DNA of 59,615 bases from Cellvibrio sp. UBA7661 (GCA_002483365.1 DLHT01000004.1:1-59615); one strand, 5' to 3'; numbered from the stretch's first letter, positions 15,858 through 25,415 are shown. Made by a program: numbers and translations. Notes: generated by a model from the sequence alone, not told the origin.

Positions 15858-16014
15858 TTATTGGATTTTGGTGCAGGTGAATTCGGGGGCGCTGTTACCC
15901 CATGTCACGCGCGCTTCGCCCCGGTGTTCCCAAAAGCTTTCATTCTTATTCGCAGGCGATAAGCGAGAGGCCGCCGATGATAAAACCGGCGAGTCCAAGT
16001 GATACTTTAACCAT
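15858..16014 (-). pseudogene. Small lipoprotein gene with an apparent frameshift
   Basis: An excellent ribosome binding site (AAGGAGAAAGTC) precedes ATG at 16014. The frame encodes MVKVSLGLAGFIIGGLSLIA followed by C-E and a stop at 15946, that is a complete lipoprotein signal with lipobox LIAC and nothing after it. In the next frame, beginning within the same codons, the DNA encodes NKNESFWEHRGEARVTW and on to FTCTKIQ and a stop at 15858, with protein-like composition. Removing one G after the TGC codon would join them into a lipoprotein of about 51 residues. It may be a recent frameshift, a sequencing error or a programmed shift. The gene is otherwise unrecognised. Confidence 0.5.
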
Positions 16015-16104
16015 GACTTTCTCCTTGAGTGCGATACGGGTGTTGTCCCCGAGTATATCAGCCGTGGATAATGCGGCATCTTTTCATCCGCACAGGATTG
16101 TTTC

Positions 16105-17724
16105 GTGTCTGATTCCGAGTCGCCAACCCCATCTCCCAAAGACCAGCCGCCTTCGACCGTCACAGCCAAACCGCGCAGCTTGTTGCGTTCCAGTTTGCTG
16201 ACCGGCTCGATGACCATGGTGTCGCGTGTGCTGGGATTGGTGCGCGACATTGTGTTGGCGAATGTGCTGGGTGCGGGCGGGGCGATGGACGCCTTTGCCA
16301 TCGCGCAGAAAATTCCCAATTTTTTCCGCCGTTTGTTTGCCGAAGGTGCTTTTTCCCAAGCGTTTATTCCGGTGCTATCCGAGTATCGCGAGAAAGGCTC
16401 CCATGCCGCCGTAAAAGAGTTGGTCGATAAAGTCGCCGGTTGTCTCGGCTCGATGCTGCTGTTATTCACCCTGTTGGGATTGGTCGGCGCAGTCGGTTTT
16501 GCCTATATATTCGGTTACGGTTACGCGGATGAGCCAGAAAAGTTTTCGCTGCTGGTCGAATTGGTGCGCATCACGTTTCCGTATTTGATGTTGATCTCCC
16601 TGACGGGCTTTGCCGGTGCGATTCTAAATAGCTACGACCGCTTTGCGATTCCGGCGGTCACTCCGGTTTTCCTGAATATTTTTATGATTGCCGCGGCGCT
16701 GCTGGTGGCGGATTTCTTCTCCAGCCCTGCGTATGCATTGGCGTGGAGTATTGTGGTGGCGGGTGTGTTTTCGCTGCTGTTTCAACTGCCGTTTTTGAAG
16801 CAAATTCATTTGTTGCCATCGCCCAAGCTGGATTGGTCGCACCCCGGGGTAAAACGCATTCTGGTTTTGATGGCACCGGCGCTGTTTGGAGTATCCGTAA
16901 GTCAATTGAACCTGCTGCTGGATTCGGTGATTGCCACCATGTTGGGCGATGGTGCAGTGAGCTGGTTGTTCTATTCCGACCGTTTAGTGGAACTGCCACT
17001 CGGGGTGTTTGGCGTTGCGATTGCGACGGTGATCATGCCCGGTTTATCGCGCTTGAGCGCGGCGCAGTCGGGCGAAAAATTCAGCCAGATGCTGGATTGG
17101 GCGATCCGCTTTGTGGTGCTCATCGCGCTGCCTGCAACGCTGGCGCTGATTATTCTGGCAGAGCCGATTCTGTACACGCTGTTCTATCACGGCGAGATGA
17201 AACAGGATGATATTTTGATGTCGTCCTACAGTCTCAAAGCCTACGCGCTAGGGCTGTTTGCGTTCATGCTGATTAAGGTGTTGGTGCCGGGTTATTTTGC
17301 GCGGCAGGATATGAAAACCCCGGTGCGCACCGGAATTATCGCCATTTTTGCCAATATCATCATGAAGCCGATTGTTGTCATTCCCTTGGTAATGTTGTGG
17401 GGGATTGGGCATGTCGGCCTCGCTTTTACAACTGCGATGGCGGCCTACGTCAACGCGTATTTGCTGTATCGCGGCTTGCGCAAGGAGGGGGTTTATGACC
17501 CCGCCGATACCTGGCCCAAGCTGTGGCTGCGCTACGGTGCGGCGAATCTGGTTATGGTTGGTGTGTTGCTTGGGTTCCTTTGGTCATGGCACTTGTGGGC
17601 TGAATGGGGTGCGATGGAGCGAATCCTGCGTTTGGCGTTGGTCTGCGTGGTGGGGCTGACGGCCTATCTGGTCGCCTTATTTGCTGTTGGTGTGCGTTTG
17701 CGGGATTTCAAAGCGCAGCAGTAA
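16105..17724 (+). CDS. murJ: Lipid II flippase MurJ
   Basis: A 539-residue inner-membrane MOP-superfamily flippase that moves lipid II to the periplasmic face for peptidoglycan synthesis. The sequence SRVLGLVRDIVLANVLGAG, then AMDAFAIAQKIPNFFRRLFAEGAFSQAFIPV, is the family signature, with 13-14 hydrophobic segments along the protein. The start is GTG at 16105; the first about 25 residues form a proline-rich hydrophilic N-terminal extension before the usual LLRSSLLTGSMTMVSR beginning. It heads the conserved murJ-ribF-ileS-lspA-fkpB-ispH block. The rpsT gene that neighbours murJ in pseudomonads is not in the window. Confidence 0.96.
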   Translation: MSDSESPTPSPKDQPPSTVTAKPRSLLRSSLLTGSMTMVSRVLGLVRDIVLANVLGAGGAMDAFAIAQKIPNFFRRLFAEGAFSQAFIPVLSEYREKGSHAAVKELVDKVAGCLGSMLLLFTLLGLVGAVGFAYIFGYGYADEPEKFSLLVELVRITFPYLMLISLTGFAGAILNSYDRFAIPAVTPVFLNIFMIAAALLVADFFSSPAYALAWSIVVAGVFSLLFQLPFLKQIHLLPSPKLDWSHPGVKRILVLMAPALFGVSVSQLNLLLDSVIATMLGDGAVSWLFYSDRLVELPLGVFGVAIATVIMPGLSRLSAAQSGEKFSQMLDWAIRFVVLIALPATLALIILAEPILYTLFYHGEMKQDDILMSSYSLKAYALGLFAFMLIKVLVPGYFARQDMKTPVRTGIIAIFANIIMKPIVVIPLVMLWGIGHVGLAFTTAMAAYVNAYLLYRGLRKEGVYDPADTWPKLWLRYGAANLVMVGVLLGFLWSWHLWAEWGAMERILRLALVCVVGLTAYLVALFAVGVRLRDFKAQQ

Positions 17725-17881
17725 TCTCATATCACCGAAGGCACCGGTCCAAATTTTCACGGGGTAGGCTCAGGTGCCGCCGCTCCTGTATACTGCCCGC
17801 CTTATTTTTTGGGCGATTTTTCCAGCCACTCTGTGGCAAACAGGGCGAGCTGTGGCAAATCAGTGCGAGGTCAGTACACGA

Positions 17882-18835
17882 GTGAATCCAGCGGCACATG
17901 CGTTTATTCGCGGGTTGCACAACCTGCGCCCCTGGCACCGTGGCTGTGTGGCAACTATCGGCTCCTTTGATGGTGTGCACCTTGGTCATCAAGCCATCCT
18001 TCGTCAATTGATTGAGGTCGCCAAGCAGCATAATTTGCCAGCAGTGGTCATTGTGTTTGAACCTCAGCCGCATGAATTTTTTTTACGCGATAAAGCACCC
18101 GCACGGTTGATGCGCCTGCGCGATAAAATTCAGGCACTGCTCGCCGCTGGTGTTCAACGTGTACTCTGCGTACGCTTTAACGACCCCTTGCGCAGTCTTT
18201 CTGCCGAAGCTTTTGTGCAAAAAGTCCTGCTCGATGGTTTGGCGATCAAACACTTGGTTGTGGGCGATGATTTTCGCTTTGGCTGTGATCGCCGCGGCGA
18301 CTTTGCGCTCCTGCAGCGCATCGGTAGCGAGCGCGGTTTTGATGTAAGCGATACCTGTACCCTGGAAATAAAGGGTGAGCGTGTCAGTAGCACCCGTATC
18401 CGGCAATTGCTTGAAGCAGGCGATTTTGCGCAAGCGGAAACTTTGCTGGGTAAGCCTTACAGCATCCACGGGCGCATCGGCTATGGGCAACAATTGGGTC
18501 GCCAATTGGGTGTGCCTACGGCGAATGTGCATTTGCATCGGTATCGTTCACCGCTGCATGGGGTTTTTACTGTTTCAGTAAAATTTCGTGATGGCAGCAG
18601 TGGGCGGGGTGTCGCCAACATCGGTGTTCGCCCAACAGTAACGGGCGACAAAAAACCGTTACTTGAAGTACACCTGTTTGATTTCACGCGCACCATCTAT
18701 GGCGAAATGATCGATGTGATTTTTCATTCAAAATTGCGAGATGAAAAAAAATTCAATTCATTGGAAGAGCTGCAACTGCAATTGCAAACGGACATTGCCC
18801 AAGCCCGACAATTTTTCTCACACTTCCCTGTTTAA
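17882..18835 (+). CDS. ribF: Bifunctional riboflavin kinase / FAD synthetase RibF
   Basis: A protein of about 317 residues that phosphorylates riboflavin to FMN and adenylates it to FAD. The N-terminal FAD synthetase domain has CVATIGSFDGVHLGHQAIL (nucleotidyltransferase HxGH-type motif; Ser where Asn is usual) and GDDFRFG. The C-terminal riboflavin kinase domain has GYGQQLGRQLGVPTANV and GVANIGVRPTV. The GTG at 17882 gives VNPAAHAFIRGLHN, matching the usual start; the longer frame from 17774 adds a poor hydrophobic stretch and contains promoter-like sequence (TATACT at about 17789). It is 28 bp upstream of ileS. Confidence 0.94.
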   Translation: MNPAAHAFIRGLHNLRPWHRGCVATIGSFDGVHLGHQAILRQLIEVAKQHNLPAVVIVFEPQPHEFFLRDKAPARLMRLRDKIQALLAAGVQRVLCVRFNDPLRSLSAEAFVQKVLLDGLAIKHLVVGDDFRFGCDRRGDFALLQRIGSERGFDVSDTCTLEIKGERVSSTRIRQLLEAGDFAQAETLLGKPYSIHGRIGYGQQLGRQLGVPTANVHLHRYRSPLHGVFTVSVKFRDGSSGRGVANIGVRPTVTGDKKPLLEVHLFDFTRTIYGEMIDVIFHSKLRDEKKFNSLEELQLQLQTDIAQARQFFSHFPV

Positions 18836-18863
18836 TTATCGTTAACAAAGTTGACCGTGAATC

Positions 18864-21662
18864 ATGACTGATTACAAAGCTACACTGAATTTGCCCACCA
18901 CCGGTTTTGCGATGAAAGCAAACCTCGCCCAGCGCGAGCCGGACATGCTCAAACAATGGCAAGCGAGCGATTTGTATCAACAAATTCGTGCAGCGCGTGC
19001 GGGGCGCGAGCAATTTATTTTGCACGACGGCCCACCCTATGCGAATGGCGATATTCATATCGGTCACGCGGTTAACAAAATTCTTAAAGACATCATCGTC
19101 AAAAGCAAAACCCTGAGCGGTTTTGATGCGCCCTATGTGCCCGGTTGGGATTGTCACGGTCTGCCCATTGAGCACAACGTGGAGAAAAAAATCGGCAAAG
19201 CGGGCGATAAAGTCGATGTAAAAACTTTCCGCAACAAATGCCGCGAATACGCCGCCAAACAAGTGGATGGCCAGAAAGCTGACTTTGTGCGCTTGGGGGT
19301 TTTAGGTGAGTGGGACAAACCCTATCTCACCATGGATTACAAATTTGAAGCGGACATTATTCGCGCGCTCGGCAAAATCGCTGAAAACGGCCATCTGCAC
19401 AAAGGGTTTAAACCTGTGTACTGGAGCGTGGTCGGTGGTTCTGCACTGGCTGAAGCGGAAGTGGAATATCAGGATAAAACCTCTTTTTCTATCGACGTAA
19501 AATTTGCCTTTGTCGATCAAGCAGCGATTGAAAAAGTCATTTCCGAATTAAGCGGCAGCGGAAAAATTTCCTTAGTCATTTGGACTACCACGCCTTGGAC
19601 CTTACCTGCTAACCAAGCAGTTTCTGCCAATGCAGAAGTGGATTACGCCTTGGTGCAAGTTGGCGACGAACGTCTGCTGGTTGCTGAAACTTTAATTGGC
19701 AGCGTACTCGCGCGTGCAAAAATTGAAAGTCATGAAATCGTTGGCCGGGTAAAAGGCGCGGCGCTGGAAAAACTGTTGCTGCAACATCCTTTCTATGCGC
19801 GCCAGGTGCCGGTGATTCTTGGCGATCACGTCACTACTGATGCCGGTACCGGTTTTGTGCACACCGCACCGGATCACGGCGCCGACGACTTTACTGTTGG
19901 TTTGAAATACGGAATCGGCACACTCAATTACATCGACGATCACGGCACTTATCGCCCCAGCGTAGAAATTTTTGCGGGCGATCATGTTTACAAAGTGGAT
20001 GAAAAAATCATCGCCTTGTTAATTGAAAAAAATGCACTGCTCGCCCAAGGCAAAATCACCCACAGCTTCCCGCACTGCTGGCGCACCAAAACCCCGCTGA
20101 TTTTCCGTGCGACACCGCAATGGTTTGTGAGCATGAGCAAAAATAATTTGCGCGATCAAGTGGCAAAAGCCGTTGATGGCGTGCAATGGGTACCGGATTG
20201 GGGCAAGGCGCGGATTGATGCCATGTTGGCCACATCGCCGGATTGGTGTATCTCGCGTCAGCGCACTTGGGGCGTGCCCATCGCGTTGTTTGTGAATAAA
20301 GAAACGCAAGAGTTGCATCCGGAAACTGCACGTTTAATCGAAGCGGTTGCGCAAAAAGTTGAGCAAAGCGGGATGGATGCCTGGTTTGAATTGGATGCCG
20401 CCGAATTGCTCGGTGCCGATGCCGATAAATACCAAAAAGTGACCGACACATTGGACGTTTGGTTTGATTCCGGTGTAACTCATTTTGCTGTACTCGCGCA
20501 GCGCGCCGGTTTGCGTTTCCCGGCGGATTTGTATCTGGAAGGTTCAGATCAACATCGCGGTTGGTTCCAGTCATCACTGAAAACTTCTATGGCGATGCAC
20601 GCCGTGCCGCCTTACAAAACCGTATTAACCCACGGTTTTGTGGTGGATGCGCAAGGGCGCAAAATGTCCAAGTCGATTGGCAATGTGATTCCGCCGCAAA
20701 AAGTCGTCAACGATTTGGGTGCAGACGTATTGCGCCTCTGGGTTGCGGCAACGGATTTCAGCACCGAGATGAGTGTGTCCGATGAAATTCTAAAACGCAC
20801 CGCGGATTCTTATCGCCGTATTCGCAATACCGCGCGTTTTATTTTGTCCAACTTGACCGGTTTTAATCCGGCGACAGATGCGGTTGCGCCAGAAAATATG
20901 CTGCAGTTGGACCGCTGGATTGTGGCGCGCACCGCGCAATTGCAGCAGGAGATTATCGCTGCTTACGACAGCTACCAATTACATTTGATCTACCAAAAGC
21001 TACACAACTTCTGTGTGGTGGAATTGGGTGGTTTCTATCTCGATATTATTAAAGATCGCCAGTACACCGTAAAAGGCGATGCACTGGCACGCCGCTCGGC
21101 ACAAACAGCATTGCAACATGTGATCGAAGCTATGGTGCGCTGGATCGCGCCGATTTTAAGTTTTACCGCCGATGAAATTTGGAAAGAAATTGCCGGCGAG
21201 CGCGAAGCCAATGTGTTTGTTGCAGAGTGGTACGCATTGCCAACCATGCCAGCGGATTCCTTTGCTGACAGCTACTGGGATTTGATCGCCCAAGTCAAAG
21301 ATGCCGTAAATAAAGTGCTCGAAGCAAAACGCACTGCTGGTGAAGTTGGTGGTTCATTGGGCGCGGAAGTGATTTTGTATTGCGACGAAAAATTGCAAAG
21401 CGAATTACAAAAACTCGCCAATGAATTGCGCTTTGTTCTGATTACGTCTACTGCTGAGCTTCGCCCCTTGGCACAGGCGCAGCAAGCCGAGGTAACGGAT
21501 GTTGCCGGTCTGCAGGTGGCAGTGAAAAAATCAGAGCACGCTAAATGCGAACGCTGCTGGCATCATCGCGCCGATGTGGGCGCTAACGCCGCGCATCCAA
21601 CCATTTGTTTGCGTTGTGTGGAAAACGTTGATGGTGCGGGTGAATCCCGTCACTTTGCTTAA
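18864..21662 (+). CDS. ileS: Isoleucyl-tRNA synthetase
   Basis: A 932-residue class Ia aminoacyl-tRNA synthetase that charges tRNA-Ile. The HIGH motif is PYANGDIHIGHA (about residues 57-68), the KMSKS loop KMSKSIGN is around residue 600, the editing domain contains TTPWTLPANQAVSAN and GTGFVHTAPDHGADDF, and the C-terminal zinc finger has CERCWHHR followed by CLRC. It is full length and of the E. coli type. The next gene, lspA, starts 14 bp after the stop, a conserved linkage. Confidence 0.98.
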   Translation: MTDYKATLNLPTTGFAMKANLAQREPDMLKQWQASDLYQQIRAARAGREQFILHDGPPYANGDIHIGHAVNKILKDIIVKSKTLSGFDAPYVPGWDCHGLPIEHNVEKKIGKAGDKVDVKTFRNKCREYAAKQVDGQKADFVRLGVLGEWDKPYLTMDYKFEADIIRALGKIAENGHLHKGFKPVYWSVVGGSALAEAEVEYQDKTSFSIDVKFAFVDQAAIEKVISELSGSGKISLVIWTTTPWTLPANQAVSANAEVDYALVQVGDERLLVAETLIGSVLARAKIESHEIVGRVKGAALEKLLLQHPFYARQVPVILGDHVTTDAGTGFVHTAPDHGADDFTVGLKYGIGTLNYIDDHGTYRPSVEIFAGDHVYKVDEKIIALLIEKNALLAQGKITHSFPHCWRTKTPLIFRATPQWFVSMSKNNLRDQVAKAVDGVQWVPDWGKARIDAMLATSPDWCISRQRTWGVPIALFVNKETQELHPETARLIEAVAQKVEQSGMDAWFELDAAELLGADADKYQKVTDTLDVWFDSGVTHFAVLAQRAGLRFPADLYLEGSDQHRGWFQSSLKTSMAMHAVPPYKTVLTHGFVVDAQGRKMSKSIGNVIPPQKVVNDLGADVLRLWVAATDFSTEMSVSDEILKRTADSYRRIRNTARFILSNLTGFNPATDAVAPENMLQLDRWIVARTAQLQQEIIAAYDSYQLHLIYQKLHNFCVVELGGFYLDIIKDRQYTVKGDALARRSAQTALQHVIEAMVRWIAPILSFTADEIWKEIAGEREANVFVAEWYALPTMPADSFADSYWDLIAQVKDAVNKVLEAKRTAGEVGGSLGAEVILYCDEKLQSELQKLANELRFVLITSTAELRPLAQAQQAEVTDVAGLQVAVKKSEHAKCERCWHHRADVGANAAHPTICLRCVENVDGAGESRHFA

Positions 21663-21675
21663 TGAGACTCAGTGG

Positions 21676-22188
21676 GTGTTGCCGTTGAAAATTTATCAGA
21701 AAGCCTGGTTTTGGTATGTCGTTGCGCTTGTGATTGTGGCACTGGATCAAGCCAGCAAACACGCAATTGAAGCCGCATTTGAAGACGGTGAAACCTTGGT
21801 GTTTACGTCGTTTTTCAATTTTACTTTGGCCTATAACACCGGCGCGGCATTTAGTTTTCTTGCTGATGCTGGTGGTTGGCAGCGCTGGTTTTTTGCGGTG
21901 ATTGCGTTAGTGGCTAGCGTGTTATTAAGTGTATGGATAGCGCGCTGCGTCCAACAAAAACCACGTGAGGCTTTTGCCTTGGCGTTTATCTTAGGTGGCG
22001 CCATCGGTAATTTGTATGACCGGATTGTGCTCGGGCATGTGGTGGACTTTATTGTGGTGCACTATCAGGATAATTATTGGCCCGCATTCAATCTCGCTGA
22101 TTCGGCGATTAGTTTGGGTGCTGTCGTATTGATTATCGATATGCTGTTCAGCAAAGAAAATGGTAAAGAGAATTCGAAAAATGCGTAA
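21676..22188 (+). CDS. lspA: Lipoprotein signal peptidase (signal peptidase II)
   Basis: A 170-residue inner-membrane aspartyl protease that cleaves the signal peptide of prolipoproteins. The two catalytic aspartates lie in NLYDRIVLGHVVDFI and in FNLADSAIS; the NTGAAFSF motif and four hydrophobic helices are also present. The GTG at 21676 is chosen because it gives the family length; the frame is open farther upstream inside ileS. It overlaps fkpB by 8 bp. Confidence 0.95.
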   Translation: MLPLKIYQKAWFWYVVALVIVALDQASKHAIEAAFEDGETLVFTSFFNFTLAYNTGAAFSFLADAGGWQRWFFAVIALVASVLLSVWIARCVQQKPREAFALAFILGGAIGNLYDRIVLGHVVDFIVVHYQDNYWPAFNLADSAISLGAVVLIIDMLFSKENGKENSKNA

Positions 22189-22630
22189 TCTGGCAATTGG
22201 ACCTGGTACCAAAATTACCTTGCATTTTGCATTGCAATTAGACAGCGGTGAGATCGTTGATTCTAATTTTGAGCGTGACCCCGCTACCTTCACCGTGGGT
22301 GACGGCAATTTACTGCCGGGCTTTGAAAAAGCATTGTTCGGCATGCTCGAAGGCGAGCACAAAACGGTGGTGATTAAACCGGAAGACGGTTTTGGTCAGC
22401 GTAACCCGAATAACATTCAGGAAATTGCCCGTAGCCAATTCAGCCCGGATCTGGAATTAAGTGAGGGACTGATGTTGTCATTTGCGGATGCACAAAAAAC
22501 AGAATTGCCCGGTGTAGTCCAGCGTTTTGATGATGAAGTCGTTGTTGTCGATTTTAATCACCCGCTTGCAGGGCGCGATATCTTATTTGAAGTGGCTATT
22601 ATCAAAATCGAACCGGTTCAGGTGCACTGA
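22181..22630 (+). CDS. fkpB: FKBP-type peptidyl-prolyl cis-trans isomerase (SlpA/FkpB)
   Basis: A 149-residue cytoplasmic prolyl isomerase and chaperone. The N-terminal FKBP part (KITLHFALQLDSGEIVDSNF, then LLPGFEKALFGMLEGEHKTV) is split by an insert-in-flap region with GFGQRNPNNIQEI, and the chain returns with FNHPLAGRDILFEVAI, the SlpA arrangement. The start at 22181 overlaps the end of lspA. The conserved fkpB-ispH pair is separated by 2 bp. Confidence 0.95.
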   Translation: MRNLAIGPGTKITLHFALQLDSGEIVDSNFERDPATFTVGDGNLLPGFEKALFGMLEGEHKTVVIKPEDGFGQRNPNNIQEIARSQFSPDLELSEGLMLSFADAQKTELPGVVQRFDDEVVVVDFNHPLAGRDILFEVAIIKIEPVQVH

Positions 22631-22632
22631 TC

Positions 22633-23571
22633 ATGACGCAAATCAAACTCGCCAATCCTCGTGGCTTCTGTGCTGGTGTCGATCGCGCAATTGATATTGT
22701 AAATCGCGCCCTTGATGTATTCGGTGCGCCAATTTATGTGCGTCACGAAGTTGTACACAATAAATTTGTAGTAGATTCGCTGCGCGAGCGCGGCGCCATT
22801 TTTGTCGATGAGGTGGATCAAGTTCCTGATAACGTCATTCTGATTTTTAGCGCACACGGCGTCTCCCAGGCGGTGCGTAAAGAAGCAGAAGATCGCGGTT
22901 TACAAGTGTTCGATGCAACCTGTCCGCTAGTGACCAAAGTGCATATTGAAGTAACACGTTACAGCCGCGAGGGGCGCGAGTGTATTCTGATTGGTCACGA
23001 AGGGCATCCGGAAGTTGAAGGCACTATGGGGCAGTACGATACCAGTAATGGTGGTGCCATTTATTTGGTGGAAGATGAAGCGGATGTTGATGCGCTAATT
23101 GTGAATGATCCTGAAAATATTGCCTATGTAACACAGACGACTTTATCCATGGACGACACCGCCAAAGTGATTGAGGCTCTGCGTAATAAATTTCCCAAAA
23201 TTCAAGGGCCTCGTCGCGACGACATTTGTTATGCCACTACCAATCGACAGGATGCAGTGCGCCAGCTCGCATTAGAATGTGATCTTGTGTTAGTAGTGGG
23301 GTCTCCAAATTCGTCCAACTCAAATCGTTTGCGCGAATTGGCGGAGCGTTGCGGTACTGAAAGTTATTTAATTGATGGTCCGGAGGATATTAATCCTGAG
23401 TGGATACAAAATCGCACGGCGATTGGTATTACAGCGGGAGCGTCAGCGCCGGAAATTTTAGTTAAACAAGTGATCGATAAATTAAAAGCCTGCGGTGCCC
23501 AGGCTCCTGTAGAAATGGATGGTACACCGGAAAATATTAGTTTTTCTTTGCCTAAAGCGCTGCGGATTTAA
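22633..23571 (+). CDS. ispH: 4-hydroxy-3-methylbut-2-enyl diphosphate reductase
   Basis: A 312-residue [4Fe-4S] enzyme that catalyses the last step of the non-mevalonate pathway, making IPP and DMAPP. The three cluster cysteines are present: C13 in NPRGFCAGVDRAI, C97 in DATCPLV and C199 in DDICYATTNRQ, with the active-site Glu in the region around VEGTMGQY. It is full length. It ends the murJ-to-ispH block, before the pilin genes. Confidence 0.98.
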   Translation: MTQIKLANPRGFCAGVDRAIDIVNRALDVFGAPIYVRHEVVHNKFVVDSLRERGAIFVDEVDQVPDNVILIFSAHGVSQAVRKEAEDRGLQVFDATCPLVTKVHIEVTRYSREGRECILIGHEGHPEVEGTMGQYDTSNGGAIYLVEDEADVDALIVNDPENIAYVTQTTLSMDDTAKVIEALRNKFPKIQGPRRDDICYATTNRQDAVRQLALECDLVLVVGSPNSSNSNRLRELAERCGTESYLIDGPEDINPEWIQNRTAIGITAGASAPEILVKQVIDKLKACGAQAPVEMDGTPENISFSLPKALRI

Positions 23572-23622
23572 AAGTGCAGCTGGAAAATTACACCAGCGCT
23601 TAGTGTTGGTAATAGAGCCGGC

Positions 23623-24153
23623 TCAGCGGGCAATAGTGCACTCTTCGGGAGGTAATTTTGCTATGCGTGTTCGTCCTCCTCGCGATAGAACAAGTGCGTA
23701 GCCGCTGCCATGTTGTTCCGGGCAAATTTTTATCGTTCCTGCCAAAAATGCACCGGCATTTGCCTTGCCGGGTTTTCTTCCCTCTCCAGTGCCAATGAAT
23801 GATATGTAGCTATCCATCGGTGCTTTTGCGCTGCTGATGGATACGCCTGTCAGTGTTCCCTCTCTACGAATCATGATTTCGTCTTCGTCGTAAGTGCCGT
23901 CATTATCACTATCGATAAACAATATCCACCCGCTGTGCCATTTTTTATCGTTCGCTAACAGCATTGTGCGGGTATTTTTGAATATTGCGGTTGAGCGGCT
24001 TGTTTCGATGGCATCCAGTAGCGCGAGTGCAGCTACCTCTGTTCGCGATTGGTAAAGTTGTTTATTGAAACTGGGAATGGCTATTGCAAGTGTGATGCCG
24101 ATTATCACTAAGGTGATAAGCAGTTCATATAACGTAAATCCCTTTGATTTCAT
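23623..24153 (-). CDS. fimT: GspH/FimT-family minor pseudopilin
   Basis: A 176-residue type IV pilin-like protein with a prepilin leader (MKSKG, cleavage before FTLYELLITLVIIGITLAIA, Glu at +5) processed by PilD. The C-terminal globular part ends in a GspH/FimT-like region with a late cysteine pair (KICPEQHG... and PPEEC). AGGAAGGATCC precedes the ATG at 24153; the longer frame to 24252 is not needed. In P. aeruginosa fimT lies on the same strand as fimU; here it is on the opposite strand. Confidence 0.82.
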   Translation of the reverse strand: MKSKGFTLYELLITLVIIGITLAIAIPSFNKQLYQSRTEVAALALLDAIETSRSTAIFKNTRTMLLANDKKWHSGWILFIDSDNDGTYDEDEIMIRREGTLTGVSISSAKAPMDSYISFIGTGEGRKPGKANAGAFLAGTIKICPEQHGSGYALVLSRGGRTRIAKLPPEECTIAR

Positions 24154-24360
24154 TCCGGATCCTTCCTGATGCCCATTGCGGGCAGTGAGTTGATTTTGGT
24201 GCCATTGGCGGCCGCTTATGCATCCATCATGACCGGATGTCGCCATCTTCAAGAGGTGTTCGCACAGGCCGTGCTAAGCTGGCCAAATATAATTAATGCC
24301 AATCTCTCTGTCTAGGTGTCATTGGCGTGTCCTTAGAGTATGTAACTTGAGAAGCAATAC

Positions 24361-24921
24361 ATGTATTCATACAGAGGTTTTACGTTGATTGAGTTGCTGG
24401 TGACATTGGTTGTCACCGCTATTGTTTTGGGGATGGCTATACCGAGCTTCAATTCGCAGATGTTAAATAATCGCGCAGTAGCACTCGGTGAAGATTTTGC
24501 ATCAGCAATTAATTTTGCCCGTCTGGAAGCGGTCAAACGAAGCAAAAGAGTCACTCTATGTGCAAGTGATGACGGCGCTTCGTGTAGCGGTAATTGGGTA
24601 GATGGTTTTATTGTGGTTGTAGATCACGCTACAAGTGATAAAGAGTCTACGCCCGTACTCACCGATGCCTCTCACAGTGAGAGTACAGTATTGAAGGTAT
24701 GGGGAAAGCAGGATCCTCGTGCAGAGATAAAAGTAACCAGAGGTGGAAGCGATGTTACTTTTGTGCGCTACACCAATATAGGCACCTTGGCACGCATAGA
24801 TGAAAACCCAATAATTATTGAATCAAAGTTTCAAGATTGTACGGGTGATGCGGCGTGGGAAATCACCATAGGTTTATCGGGGTTGGTCAGTTTGGAGCGC
24901 AAGGCATGTCCAGTTACTTGA
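24361..24921 (+). CDS. fimU: GspH/FimT-family minor pilin (FimU-like)
   Basis: A 186-residue minor pilin with leader MYSYRG and mature start FTLIELLVTLVVTAIVLGMA. The globular domain contains NFARLEAVKRSKRVTLCAS and GNWVDGFIVVVD, typical of FimT/GspH members, and cysteine pairs. It leads the cluster pilV-pilW-pilX-pilY1-pilE and by position equals FimU, which joins the minor pilin priming complex. The symbol is by synteny. Confidence 0.85.
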   Translation: MYSYRGFTLIELLVTLVVTAIVLGMAIPSFNSQMLNNRAVALGEDFASAINFARLEAVKRSKRVTLCASDDGASCSGNWVDGFIVVVDHATSDKESTPVLTDASHSESTVLKVWGKQDPRAEIKVTRGGSDVTFVRYTNIGTLARIDENPIIIESKFQDCTGDAAWEITIGLSGLVSLERKACPVT

Positions 24922-24938
24922 GTAAAGTGGAGAGTGGT

Positions 24939-25415
24939 ATGGATATGAATAAGGCATCTTCGCGTTCCCAGCGTGGTGTTGGGCTTATAGAGGTTTTGGT
25001 GACACTGCTAATTTTGTCTACCTCGCTTATCGCCTTATCTGCATTGCAAACCAAATCGTTGCAATTTAATCAGGGGGCCTATTTCCGTTCGCAAGCAAAT
25101 ATATATGCCTACGATATTTTGGAGCGAATCCGCATTAACAATTCACGCCTTAGTAGTGCACGCGAGGATTTATCTAAATACACGATTGAGAAGACGGCGT
25201 TTGAGAAATCTGCAGCGCCAACAGAGCCTATGTCTGCAATTGATCTGTATTACTGGAGAAAAAACATAGCATCGAGCTTGCCTAATGGAACGGGTGCGAT
25301 TGAATGTGATGATGGCACTAGAATTTGTGAAATTACCATTGAGTGGGATGAAATAAATAGTTCCGATGAAGAATCAGAAAATAAAACCACTTTCAGTTAC
25401 AAGGCGCGGCTTTGA
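24939..25415 (+). CDS. pilV: Type IV pilus minor pilin PilV
   Basis: A 158-residue PilV-type minor pilin. The prepilin site is G before VGLIEVLVTLLILSTSLIAL, so residue +1 is Val rather than Phe, common in PilV. The following QTKSLQFNQGAYFRSQANIYAYDILERIR is typical. GGAG lies 8 bases before the ATG at 24939. The stop overlaps the region just before pilW. Confidence 0.88.
   Translation: MDMNKASSRSQRGVGLIEVLVTLLILSTSLIALSALQTKSLQFNQGAYFRSQANIYAYDILERIRINNSRLSSAREDLSKYTIEKTAFEKSAAPTEPMSAIDLYYWRKNIASSLPNGTGAIECDDGTRICEITIEWDEINSSDEESENKTTFSYKARL

Noticed and set aside
15858..16469. Minus-strand open frame of 203 codons overlapping the start of murJ
   Set aside because: Most of it is antisense to murJ. 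Only its last about 30 codons look protein-like, and these are interpreted as the shifted end of the small lipoprotein gene.
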